Shown piece by piece: positions 56,890 through 64,000 of a stretch of DNA of 64,000 nt (positions are counted from its first letter, which is position 1; each line of letters starts with the position of its first letter). This DNA is from Rhodothermales bacterium (GTDB taxonomy: Bacteria > Bacteroidota > Rhodothermia > Rhodothermales > Bin80), in NCBI GenBank assembly GCA_951812585.1, contig OX638318.1:1304819-1368818 (forward strand), written 5' to 3'. A program made the position numbers and the translations under genes. The notes beneath the pieces were generated by a model. The model saw only the letters and a list, made by a program, of their open reading frames with translations. It was not told the origin of the DNA and made no database searches.

Positions 56890-58110
56890 TGCCAAGCACA
56901 AGTTACCATCCCTTGCGTTGGCATCCAGTGTCAGGTCCGCATCCGCCGCACGCCGCTTTTCGGGGTACACAGGCCTGCGGGGAGCTGACCAGGAGGAATT
57001 GAGCGAGAGGTTGGCGCGATCGAAGCTGCAGGTGCGCAGGGTCGGACACTGCTTCGTCGCTTGCTTCACGATGGGCACCGCGATGGCTACGTCTTGCTCC
57101 TTCCACAAAAACATATAGGTACGCACGAAGCCGTGTTGATCCTGCATGACGGCACCTGGAACGCCCAGCTCGGCCAGCACGCCCGCCTTGCCCTTAGTTG
57201 ATCCAGCGAGTCCAAAGCATGTAGAGCGCGAAGCGTCTCCCTGCGTGCGGAATCGTCTGCTCCTCCAGCAAGCGCCGTTTGGTTTGATCCAACAGCCGTT
57301 TGGCGCAGTCCAGGAAGTACCGAAGCGCAACAGGCCTGGACTCGCTGGCCTGCGACTCACTCAAAGCCGCAAGGTATTGCTCGCACAACCGGAGGTGTTT
57401 GCGCAAGCCCGACCGATTGCGCCTGTACTGGTGGGCGGTACGGATCGCGGCGAATCGTTTCTTCAGCATCTCTCGCCGATAGTGAATCTTACGCCAGCCG
57501 GGCAAGTCATGGGCGTCAGCAATCTTATGACTGAGCTGCACCACAGGCCGCGTCGCGTCAAGAGCAGACGGACATCGGTCGGCCACTCAACAGGGATTTT
57601 TATCACTTTCGAGTCACAGCGCCCGTGCAGAAGCGCGCTATCGTGATGTCCCACGGCCCGATGACCCGCCTAGACGATCAAAGCATTGAGCTGCTTCAGC
57701 AGCTCTGGCGACAAGCTGCTCACATTCTCAATCACCGTGGAGCCCTTGAAGGTGTGCCTCCCTGGAAGGTCCTGTCCTTGTCATCCAACACCTGGCGTAA
57801 CAGCCGATGGTGGGTCGCCTGGTCCACCAGCCGATCATAGCTGCAGTTGTGGCCTTGCTTCACCATGGCCAGCGCTACGACTTGCCAGGCCGACCCCGGT
57901 TTAGATCGGCCTCCCTGGAGAAGTGATCCGACAGCAGGCGCTCCAGCTTGACGCGGCAGACATCATCGTGCTGTAGCGTGACCAGCCCCAACAAGAGCTT
58001 GGTCATGGCATCGATGCACGGGGGTCGAACGCGATTGCCTCCAAATCCGGGGCGGCAAAAAGATCGGCGAATTCGTTGATTTTGTGCAGGTCTTCAAGCG
58101 AAGTGAGCAT
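56890..58110 (-). pseudogene. Decayed ISNCY-type transposase
   Basis: Pieces of one transposase in different frames, in the right order on the minus strand. From ATG 58108-58110: LTSLEDLHKINEFADLF, then VKQGHNCSYDRLVDQATHHRLLRQVL (about 57780-57860), then LPGWRKIHYRREMLKKRF, then LDQTKRRLLEEQTIPHAGRR (57194-57510), then KGKAGVLAELGVPGAVMQDQHGF and CSFDRANLSLNSSWSA. These blocks match the ISNCY family in order and spacing. Several frameshifts and in-frame stops separate them, and the last part is missing, so the element is dead. No terminal repeats could be found. Some blocks are only recognisable by reading across frames. Confidence 0.75.
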
Positions 58111-58603
58111 TTCGGGCCTCTGGCGTCAGAAGCGAACACATTCGCTTCGCTCACCGACCCACGATCGCTAAGCGCAGTCTCGAACGATTAGGTTGCTAAA
58201 GAGCTGATGACCGACCCCGATAGTAGGTGACGCCAATAGCGTCACACTCATCAGAATCTCTTCCGACCAAGCAATAGAGCAGCACAGATCGCAGCTCCCA
58301 GGAGTCAGCACGTATGCGCCTGGGGGCTGCCTGTCTGCACAGCTCCCGAGAGCCAGTGGTACGCATCCAAGCCCAGACGATGAATATCGTGGCTACCAGC
58401 GCGATGTGCGGCGCCAGTCCTGCAAGGTTGCTCTGGCTATTTGCCACGCCCCCACATCGGACTGGCGCTGCAACGAACAACGGTGTTGCTGAAGACACCT
58501 CCCGCGATGCCCTGGGGGAGTCTCCGCTGTACAAGAAACGGTGCAGGGCGTCTCCTACAAGCGCTGGGGGGCGGCCTTAGTGCTCAACAGGAGAATACCC
58601 CTC
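58111..58603. other. Intergenic region beside the ISNCY remnant
   Basis: About 490 bp. A minus-strand frame (58196-58534) contains one hydrophobic stretch but no recognisable domain. Probably debris beside the dead transposase. Confidence 0.4.
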
Positions 58604-59128
58604 TCAGGGTATGATGTCTATGCACACCCCGGCGGGGATGCCCCCCTCAGTGTTGTGCTGGAAACTAGCCCTGGCAGACGTGGCGCCATGCCGGGCCTTT
58701 TGTGCCCTTGGATGCGAGCGATCTTCGAAGGACTCGTACACCCGCTCGAACACGGCCGCGCTCCCCCCATAGAGCGTGCCCTCCACCCTGCACGAAGCAT
58801 TGACAAGAGCAAACCAGGCCTTGCGCGACTGATCTTCGGTGCCGTCCCGGAATATCCGTCCCAGCTCTTCAGCAAACGCGTCCAGCTCGGCAGCCGTCCG
58901 GGGCTCGAACACCTGCTTTAGTATGGCCACGGCTGCAGAGTTGGCATAGTAGTCTTGGTCAGGATCGTCCGCCATCAGCAGGCGCAGTGCCATCTCTATT
59001 GACGGCGCCCGCCAAACTCCGTCAACCATTACCGCGCCGTACTTGTGCTTGTAGTTGTCTTCGGCTTCCTGGGCTTGCGCACCGGCGGGAAGCAGCAGCA
59101 GTGAAAGCCATAACATCAGTTTCTTCAT
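58604..59128 (-). CDS. Secreted hypothetical protein
   Basis: A 174-residue exported protein. Signal peptide MKKLMLWLSLLLLPAGAQAQ, preceded by GGAGGAAAACC at a normal distance, so the start is secure. The mature part is helical and acidic with one Cys at the position SCRVEG; the C-terminus (about 130-174) is Ser/Ala/Gly rich. No domain is recognised. It follows the zincin-like gene by 13 bp on the same strand, so the two are an operon and may act together, for example as a peptidase and partner. Confidence 0.65.
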   Translation of the reverse strand: MKKLMLWLSLLLLPAGAQAQEAEDNYKHKYGAVMVDGVWRAPSIEMALRLLMADDPDQDYYANSAAVAILKQVFEPRTAAELDAFAEELGRIFRDGTEDQSRKAWFALVNASCRVEGTLYGGSAAVFERVYESFEDRSHPRAQKARHGATSARASFQHNTEGGIPAGVCIDIIP

Positions 59129-59141
59129 TGGTTTTCCTCCG

Positions 59142-59747
59142 TTAGCATCCTTTCTTACCTGAGGAGTGGCCCTGTATCCCGGGGTAAGAATTCAACCACG
59201 TTGAGCCATAGTACCTCCAAAACGCATTCCCGTTCGGATACTCGGACGCATACTCGGCGGCGGGATAGAGCTTGTTGACGTAGTAATCCTGCCACGCGTC
59301 ATTTGCTTTCGTCTGCACTTCACCCTTGTTGCCGGTAATCTTCTCGATCTTCTTCATCACCGCGCGGGTCGTTGAGCTACGCAAGCACTCGTTGTGGCCC
59401 TTCTCATGCTCCCGCTCATGCTCGATGAGATCATTCCTGAATTCCCCCATATACTGCAGGGTCTGGCAGCTTGTGTTTACGGTATGGTAGGATTCGCTGG
59501 AACCGAGCGCTGGCACTGGGTTCATGCAGGTATTGTTGGCCCCGGGATACGTGGGGAGATTCGAGGGGTTGCTGGGGTTGTAATCCTCGCGAACGTGGAG
59601 CTCAGTAGGAACAACTGGAAAACGCGACGTGAAATGCTGGCCCGCCCACGGGCCAGACCCTTCCTCTATATCAACTGTATAGACTCTTCCCAGTCTGAAA
59701 AACGCCAAATAACCTTGCTGCCTCGGCTCCTCGGTATACTGGACCAC
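59142..59747 (-). CDS. Putative zincin-like secreted protein, 5'-truncated
   Basis: A 201-residue product from GTG 59745-59747. The motif HEREHEKGH (HExxHxxxH) near residue 110, flanked by LIE and NECL, looks like a zinc site similar to DUF922-type proteins. Four Cys (in NNTCMNP, NTSCQT, NECLRS and at the C-terminus) suggest an exported, disulfide-bonded protein, but no signal peptide is present. The open frame goes on upstream to about 59850 (IPQPSNAVVQYTEE), which reads like the middle of a protein, and then enters the mobile element. I infer that the 5' end with the signal peptide was lost. The downstream secreted gene follows after 13 bp. Confidence 0.6.
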   Translation of the reverse strand: MVQYTEEPRQQGYLAFFRLGRVYTVDIEEGSGPWAGQHFTSRFPVVPTELHVREDYNPSNPSNLPTYPGANNTCMNPVPALGSSESYHTVNTSCQTLQYMGEFRNDLIEHEREHEKGHNECLRSSTTRAVMKKIEKITGNKGEVQTKANDAWQDYYVNKLYPAAEYASEYPNGNAFWRYYGSTWLNSYPGIQGHSSGKKGC

Positions 59748-59983
59748 GGCATTCGACGGCTGTGGTATTGGCCAAGTCCGCGCGGAAACATCGATTGTCT
59801 CCGAATCTTGGAACAGCGTTGCGCCCTGGTGATGCGGTAGAAATCGGATTCACTCAGCTTTCCGCTTAAGGTTACGTCAATCAAATACCGCTTGATTTCA
59901 TGCGCCGCGTCTGCCAATTCTCGGCCCGTATGCAAGTTGGCCAAGATGAATCGGGCGCGCGCCAGTATCTCCCTATTGCTCAT
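59666..59983 (-). CDS. Hypothetical 105-residue protein downstream of the methyltransferase
   Basis: ATG 59981-59983 overlaps the end of the methyltransferase gene. The first 50 residues (SNREILARARFILANLHTGR, then HEIKRYLIDVTLSGKLSESDFY) look like a real helical protein; from about residue 52 the frame runs into the region of the truncated zincin gene and ends as Arg/Ser-rich sequence. So the natural C-terminus is probably lost or replaced at about 59830. Function unknown; may be an accessory to the methyltransferase. Confidence 0.45.
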   Translation of the reverse strand: MSNREILARARFILANLHTGRELADAAHEIKRYLIDVTLSGKLSESDFYRITRAQRCSKIRRQSMFPRGLGQYHSRRMPWSSIPRSRGSKVIWRFSDWEESIQLI

Positions 59984-60791
59984 GTCGCGCCCGGTATTGC
60001 TCTGCAAACTCGTGCTTCGTGAGCCAATATACGCCACCATTCGCGCATGAATTGCCCCGCCAGTCAACTTGCCGGATTCTCTTTGCCAACACGGCAGCAT
60101 CAATCAGGGCTTTCAAAAAGTGCCCACGGTTATTCGGCTTCGGATCGGTAATTACACGTCTTGGTGAGGCCCCGAACACGAATAGATCAAAGTCCCTGCG
60201 TGTCGAAAACAGAAAGTCTTTGGTGCCCGTTACCTTTGCAGGTGGACGGACTCGAAGGTCTGGACCACTCGATTTATCCAGCACAAAAAAACTGGCGGGC
60301 ACATGGTGGATATTGCCATCAAGCGTAAAGCAATCCCGTCCCAAGTCCGTGATCGAAACTATGCGCCAATCCTTAGGAATGACGCGCTGCCGCGTGTGTT
60401 TGCGATACACATTAGGCAGGATAAACGCAATGGTCTGCACATTAGGAAATGCCATTGCGTGCTGAATGAACGCCTTGGATAGCGCGTGGTAGCGTCCGTA
60501 GGGAGGATTACCAAACACCAAGACGTTCTTATGGGCAGAATCTAGATCGAAGTCAAACCAATCTGCCTTTACAATGCTGGAGTGCTGTGGGTCAATGTCG
60601 ATACCGACCTTGTTATGATGTTCAACTGCTGTAAGGAAGGTTCCACTTCCGGCAGACGGCTCAATAATCAGGTCGTACCTAGACAAGTCGCACAGTTGCT
60701 CCAGGCATTTACACACCACATGGGGGCGCGTGAAATACTGATCCAGAGCTTGCCCAACTGTCGCAGGTTCGATGCGTTTCAGTTGATGCAC
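59973..60791 (-). CDS. N6-adenine DNA methyltransferase
   Basis: A 272-residue amino-methyltransferase with gamma-type order: QYFTRP (19-24), motif I EPSAGSG (44-50), and the catalytic NPPYG (95-99). Start GTG 60789-60791 follows immediately after the TAA of the broken IS1595-type transposase (TAAGTG), and the small gene at 59983 overlaps its end. No restriction endonuclease is nearby, so it is an orphan methyltransferase or mobile-element cargo. The recognition site is not predictable. Its codon use and A+T content are higher than in flanking genes, consistent with transfer. Confidence 0.88.
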   Translation of the reverse strand: MHQLKRIEPATVGQALDQYFTRPHVVCKCLEQLCDLSRYDLIIEPSAGSGTFLTAVEHHNKVGIDIDPQHSSIVKADWFDFDLDSAHKNVLVFGNPPYGRYHALSKAFIQHAMAFPNVQTIAFILPNVYRKHTRQRVIPKDWRIVSITDLGRDCFTLDGNIHHVPASFFVLDKSSGPDLRVRPPAKVTGTKDFLFSTRRDFDLFVFGASPRRVITDPKPNNRGHFLKALIDAAVLAKRIRQVDWRGNSCANGGVYWLTKHEFAEQYRARHEQ

Positions 60792-61737
60792 TTACGCCAC
60801 CAAGTCTTTGTACAGCAGCCGTTTTCCGACCATAGCGGCCACAACGTGGCCCATCTGGTCGATAGTATCGAGGCCGCGAAGGTTGTGTTTGCCCGCGAAC
60901 TGATCCACGTAGCGCTGTAGGTGCTTCGGGCTGATGTGATGGTACACGCCGTGATAGGCGCGCTTCAGCACGGCCCAGAACGATTCGACGCCGTTTGTGT
61001 GGGCTTAGCCATTCAGGTACTCCGAGACACTGTGGCGTACGCTATCGTGGTTCTCAAGCCCGATATAGGCACGTACATCATCAGTGTAGACTTTCGCACC
61101 GTCTTCCGCGTGCTCATGCACAAAGCCTTGCAGTGCCGGCTTATCGGTGCTTGCCAACACACGCGCCGTAACGCTGTTGCTGTTCCGGTCTTTCATGCCA
61201 ACGACGGCCGTTTTGCCGACCGGTCCGCGTCCCAGGTTAGCTTTCTTACTGGCGTGCTTGTTCTTCTCCAGTCCACCGAAGTACGCCTCGTCAACCTCGA
61301 CCGGCCCCCTCAAACTCCATCGGCGTATCCAGGCTGAATGCCTCACGGATGCGACGCAGCATGAACCAAGCCGTCGTTTGGGTCACGCCAAGATCACGGT
61401 GTAGCTTCATGCTCGAAACACCTTTCAGGCTGGCTTTCTCAAGATAAATGGCGTATACCCACTTGCGCAAGGGGATTTTGGATGACTGCAAGGCCGTGCC
61501 GGTCTTAACACTGAAGAACCGATTACACTCGCGGCAACGGTATGGCATCTGCTTGTGTGTGCTACGATACACGTTCTGTCCCTTGCAACGCGGGCACGTG
61601 GTGCCCTCCGGCCATATCACATTCTCGAACCATTTGTGCGCCGATGCTTCATCGGGAAACATATCCTGCAACTGCAACAGCGTGATCCCCTTGCGTTCGT
61701 TCCTTCCAAGCGTTTTCTTCGTGTCTGTATTGGGCAT
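60792..61737 (-). pseudogene. IS1595-type (ISXO2-like DDE) transposase with frameshift and stop
   Basis: From ATG 61735-61737 the protein has the zinc ribbon (CPRCKGQNVY, then CRECNRFF), a helix-turn-helix block (VTQTTAWFMLRRIREAF) and the DDE region (VEVDEAYFGG, VYTDDVRAY, then AHTNGVESFWAVLKR with the final E), ending at TAA 60792-60794. Two lesions: a C run at 61305-61309 on the plus strand (five instead of four) shifts the frame before VEVDEAY, and TAA at 61005-61007 replaces the residue before AHTNGVE. Without these it would be full length (about 314 residues). The gene is inactive now unless read through. Confidence 0.88.
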
Positions 61738-61942
61738 GATGTTGTCCGTTTGATATAATGCCCTATACGCGCCCCGCGAGGAAAGTTTCAGTTTCTTATA
61801 TAATTCCCTTAGCAAACCTCCCGCATAAGGCGCACCGACCCAAGCACACTGCCGATCAGCTCAGGCTTCCTAGGAGCTGCCATGCAGATCCTGCGATGGT
61901 CCCCTGGTGGTTGCTATTGCAGCGCTCTGGGTTCGCGCGCAG

Positions 61943-63349
61943 CTAGTCAAGCATGCCGTAGGTGAGCGCCTCCACCTTCGTGCCACTGCCCGTGGTAAGC
62001 GTGCGTGTGGCTTCGTCGAAGTAAAGCATCTCGCCGGTGCGCTCCGACTGCTCCGCCATCGAAATGATGGTCTGGCAGCGAACCGCCACATCAATGTTGC
62101 CGCTGGCGGGACGGTCATCCCGGATCGCGGTAAAGAAGTCATTGATGTGCACCGGAATGCTCACACCAGGCTGGACGTTCTCTGCCATCTCGCCATCCAC
62201 CAGATCCGCGAACGGACGCTCGGGGCGCAGCTCCACGCTGGATCCGCTGAAGTACAACGTAGCCTCGTGGCCGCGAATGACCTGGTTGAGACCCTGCTCA
62301 TTGACCGTACTCCCCGTGATCATCATGCACATGCCGCTGGGGAATTCGGCCAGAATCTGACAGTTGTCCGTCACGTCCCGGTCTTCCGGTCCGTTGTTGG
62401 CGTCCCCAATCTTCTTGTTGCCGATAGAACACACGCGCTTCGGAAACTCGTTCGCGCCCGTGGCGATCACCAGCGGGTGAATCCGGTGCGCCAGAAGGTC
62501 GCCCAGGATGCCCGCACAGTACGGGTAGTACTTGCGCCAGCGATGAAAATGCTGCTTGTTGAACGGACGATCAGACACGGGACCCAGCCATTTGGCCCAG
62601 TCGATGGTCTTGCCGGCCTCGAGCTCGTCCTCGATCCGGTAGTAGTTCCACTCGCCGGTGGGACTGTTGCGGCAGTACGAATCCTGCGCCGACACCAAGG
62701 GCCCGATCCTGCCTTCGGCGATGAGCTTGGCCGCGTGATGCCACTTGCCCTCCGTGCAGTACTGCGAACCGACCTGAAACTTCATGCCGGTCTCCTTGAC
62801 CTTGTCGTAGATCTCGAACGCCTCGCCCAGATAACGGGTCATGGGCTTTTCGCAGTACACATGCTTGCCGGCATCCAAAGCGTCCACGGCAATCTTGGTG
62901 TGCCAGTGGTCCACGGTGCCTATGAAGATGGCATCGATGTCCGGGTTGTCCAGCACGTACCGGTAATCCTCATGCGCGGTCACCTTGGCCTCACGACCGG
63001 CCGCCTGGCGGGCCTGCTCCAGCGAGGCCAGCGCCCGATCCTGGCGAACGGAATACAGATCGCACGCAGCCGCCCCAATCGCGTTCAGCGGAACGCTGTG
63101 CCGCGGCTTGCCTTCCCTGTCGATGTTGGTGACGTTCAAAAGATGCGAGTTGTACCCCTGCCCACCGACGCCGATGAAGCCAGCCACGATCATATCATTG
63201 GCCCCAAGCACGGGGCCGATGACCGGGGCCTTGGCCTGCGTGACCCTCGGCTTTGCTGCGGAACCAACCGCAGCGACTGCCGCAGCAGCACCCAAAGTGG
63301 ACTTCTTCAAGAAGTCACGGCGTGAAGTACGAGTTCCTGTCTGTTTCAT
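61943..63349 (-). CDS. Gfo/Idh/MocA-family oxidoreductase, Tat-exported
   Basis: A 468-residue exported dehydrogenase. Tat signal TSRRDFLKKSTLGAAAAVAAV. Rossmann region AGFIGVGGQGYNSHLL, then DIDAIFIGTVDHWHTKIAVD and the sugar-dehydrogenase motif YCEKPMTR with Lys intact. The C-terminal domain has GDLLAHRIHPLV and HWHTKIA with the usual His residues, and ends in the ALTYGMLD tail. Similar exported proteins are frequent in marine Planctomycetes and Bacteroidota and are thought to oxidise sugars. Its substrate is unknown. Divergent from the YceI-like gene. Confidence 0.9.
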   Translation of the reverse strand: MKQTGTRTSRRDFLKKSTLGAAAAVAAVGSAAKPRVTQAKAPVIGPVLGANDMIVAGFIGVGGQGYNSHLLNVTNIDREGKPRHSVPLNAIGAAACDLYSVRQDRALASLEQARQAAGREAKVTAHEDYRYVLDNPDIDAIFIGTVDHWHTKIAVDALDAGKHVYCEKPMTRYLGEAFEIYDKVKETGMKFQVGSQYCTEGKWHHAAKLIAEGRIGPLVSAQDSYCRNSPTGEWNYYRIEDELEAGKTIDWAKWLGPVSDRPFNKQHFHRWRKYYPYCAGILGDLLAHRIHPLVIATGANEFPKRVCSIGNKKIGDANNGPEDRDVTDNCQILAEFPSGMCMMITGSTVNEQGLNQVIRGHEATLYFSGSSVELRPERPFADLVDGEMAENVQPGVSIPVHINDFFTAIRDDRPASGNIDVAVRCQTIISMAEQSERTGEMLYFDEATRTLTTGSGTKVEALTYGMLD

Positions 63350-63744
63350 TACCCGGTTACTGATTAGGTGAAGAAGTCGCGGCTAAGACCCCGCTGTTGC
63401 CCCGCCTCGCGAGGCGAGTACTGCAGTGCGAGGTGCCAACAGGCACGTTCGCTATTGGCCGCCATGTGCGTAAACTAAGGCTGGTATCATACGCATAGCG
63501 TCGGGCTGCACCGAGCCGCCCCCAAAGCCGATCTGCTTCGGCTGCGCCACCGGCACGGCTTGAAAATATACCACTCTACCGAGACCCTTGCCTGTGCATT
63601 GGATCCCAAGACTGCCATGAAACCGCTTCCTAATTCAATTTACTGTGAAATCTCGCCGGAGGTTCCAGATTGCCCTGTTGGAACCATTGTTGTGCCTTTT
63701 CGCTAGAAGTGCCTGAGATACATCCTGCACTCAGTCCAGATCCG
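63350..63744. other. Divergent intergenic region without recognisable gene
   Basis: About 395 bp between the Gfo/Idh and YceI-like genes; should contain both promoters. No convincing small gene or RNA was found. Confidence 0.45.
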
Positions 63745-64000
63745 ATGCTACGCTTGCTCCCTGCGCTTGTGCTCACCGCTCTGATTGCGAGCACAGCCTC
63801 TGCCCAGTCCACCACCTACGACTTTGACCCGGACAGCTCCAAGATCTGGATAGAGGGAACCTCCAACAACACGCCGCACTGGACCGTGTACGCCACGGAA
63901 TTCAGCGGGTCCATCACATTGGGCGCCGCTTCAGAAAACAGCCACGCCGCAGTGGAGGCAGTCACGCTGACGGTGCCGACTAAGATGATCAAGAGCAACA
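63745..64000 (+). CDS. YceI-like family protein (3' part outside window)
   Basis: The first 85 residues of an exported protein. Signal peptide MLRLLPALVLTALIASTASA, then STTYDFDPDSSKIWIEGTSN and WTVYATEFSGSITLG, the typical opening of YceI-like lipocalin-fold proteins, which bind isoprenoids or polar lipids in the periplasm. The frame is open to the end of the window. Confidence 0.82.
   Translation, partial: MLRLLPALVLTALIASTASAQSTTYDFDPDSSKIWIEGTSNNTPHWTVYATEFSGSITLGAASENSHAAVEAVTLTVPTKMIKSN

Larger units (their letters stand above)
59832..61827. mobile_element. Putative IS1595-type element carrying a methyltransferase as passenger
   Basis: Transposase remnant, adenine methyltransferase and a small gene lie in one direction without gaps. 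A nine-base sequence at the left (59832-59840, ATGCGGTAG) has an inverted match with one mismatch at the right (61819-61827, CTCCCGCAT), and the left copy sits where both the small gene and the zincin gene lose their reading sense. These may be element ends. No target duplication was found, so the borders are tentative. Confidence 0.4.

Noticed and set aside
59821-61838. Target-site duplication around the IS1595-type element
   Set aside because: Both flanks contain GCGC-type sequence (TTGCGCCC left, AAGGCGCA right) but they do not form an 8-base direct repeat.

Overview
The window looks like a roughly 60% GC chromosome segment (judged by eye) of a Gram-negative, aerobic, probably marine bacterium of the Bacteroidota/Rhodothermota line (Rhodothermales-like). 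The placement is inferred from a DUF3078 outer-envelope gene next to atpDC, an miaB - AAA+ activator - lptE order, M14 and zincin peptidases of the kind common in that lineage, and many sulfatases, Tat-exported Gfo/Idh oxidoreductases and DUF1080 proteins.

Layout. 1-10.3 kb: a sulfated-glycan degradation locus. It holds three sulfatases plus a truncated fourth, a large SGNH/propeller/cytochrome c lipoprotein, a CBM9-like protein and a DUF1080 (3-keto-disaccharide hydrolase family) protein. 10.3-17.4 kb: a gene-poor mosaic with a propeller lipoprotein, a 5'-truncated oxidoreductase, a frameshifted tyrosine recombinase, and a compact three-gene cassette (six-cysteine exported peptide, 6-bladed propeller lipoprotein, membrane-anchored thioredoxin-like protein). 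17.8-22.1 kb: methyltransferase, DUF2233 lipoprotein, tRNA-Gln, PlsC, ribD and ribE. 22.1-24.2 kb: a small membrane protein, a non-coding stretch and a secreted protein. 24.4-31.8 kb: a closely packed co-directional run miaB, AAA+/Fis activator, lptE, GT2, TPR, anmK, thiL, several joined by 1-4 bp overlaps. 31.9-46.8 kb: zincin metalloprotease, atpD-atpC-DUF3078, MFS, recJ-M14 peptidase-membrane protein, a glycosyltransferase and mlaC. 47.3-56.8 kb: an IorAB-type molybdenum hydroxylase, a sulfatase, a CCG/4Fe-4S oxidoreductase, a Gfo/Idh protein and ApbE. 56.9-61.9 kb: mobile-element debris, namely a decayed ISNCY-type transposase, two secreted-protein genes, and a broken IS1595-type transposase directly abutting an adenine methyltransferase and a small ORF. 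61.9-64 kb: a Gfo/Idh protein and the start of a YceI-like gene.

How it fits together: the sulfatases, the CBM9 and DUF1080 proteins and possibly the Tat Gfo/Idh enzymes suggest periplasmic or surface attack on sulfated polysaccharides. The 24-31 kb run mixes envelope biogenesis (LptE, GT2, AnmK) with housekeeping. The most unusual items are the cysteine-rich peptide/propeller/thiol-protein cassette at 14.9-17.2 kb, the AAA+ activator whose GAFTGA loop is degenerate, genes whose natural start codon appears to be non-canonical (ACG, ATA), and the transposase-methyltransferase tandem. No CRISPR array, rRNA operon or replication origin was seen.
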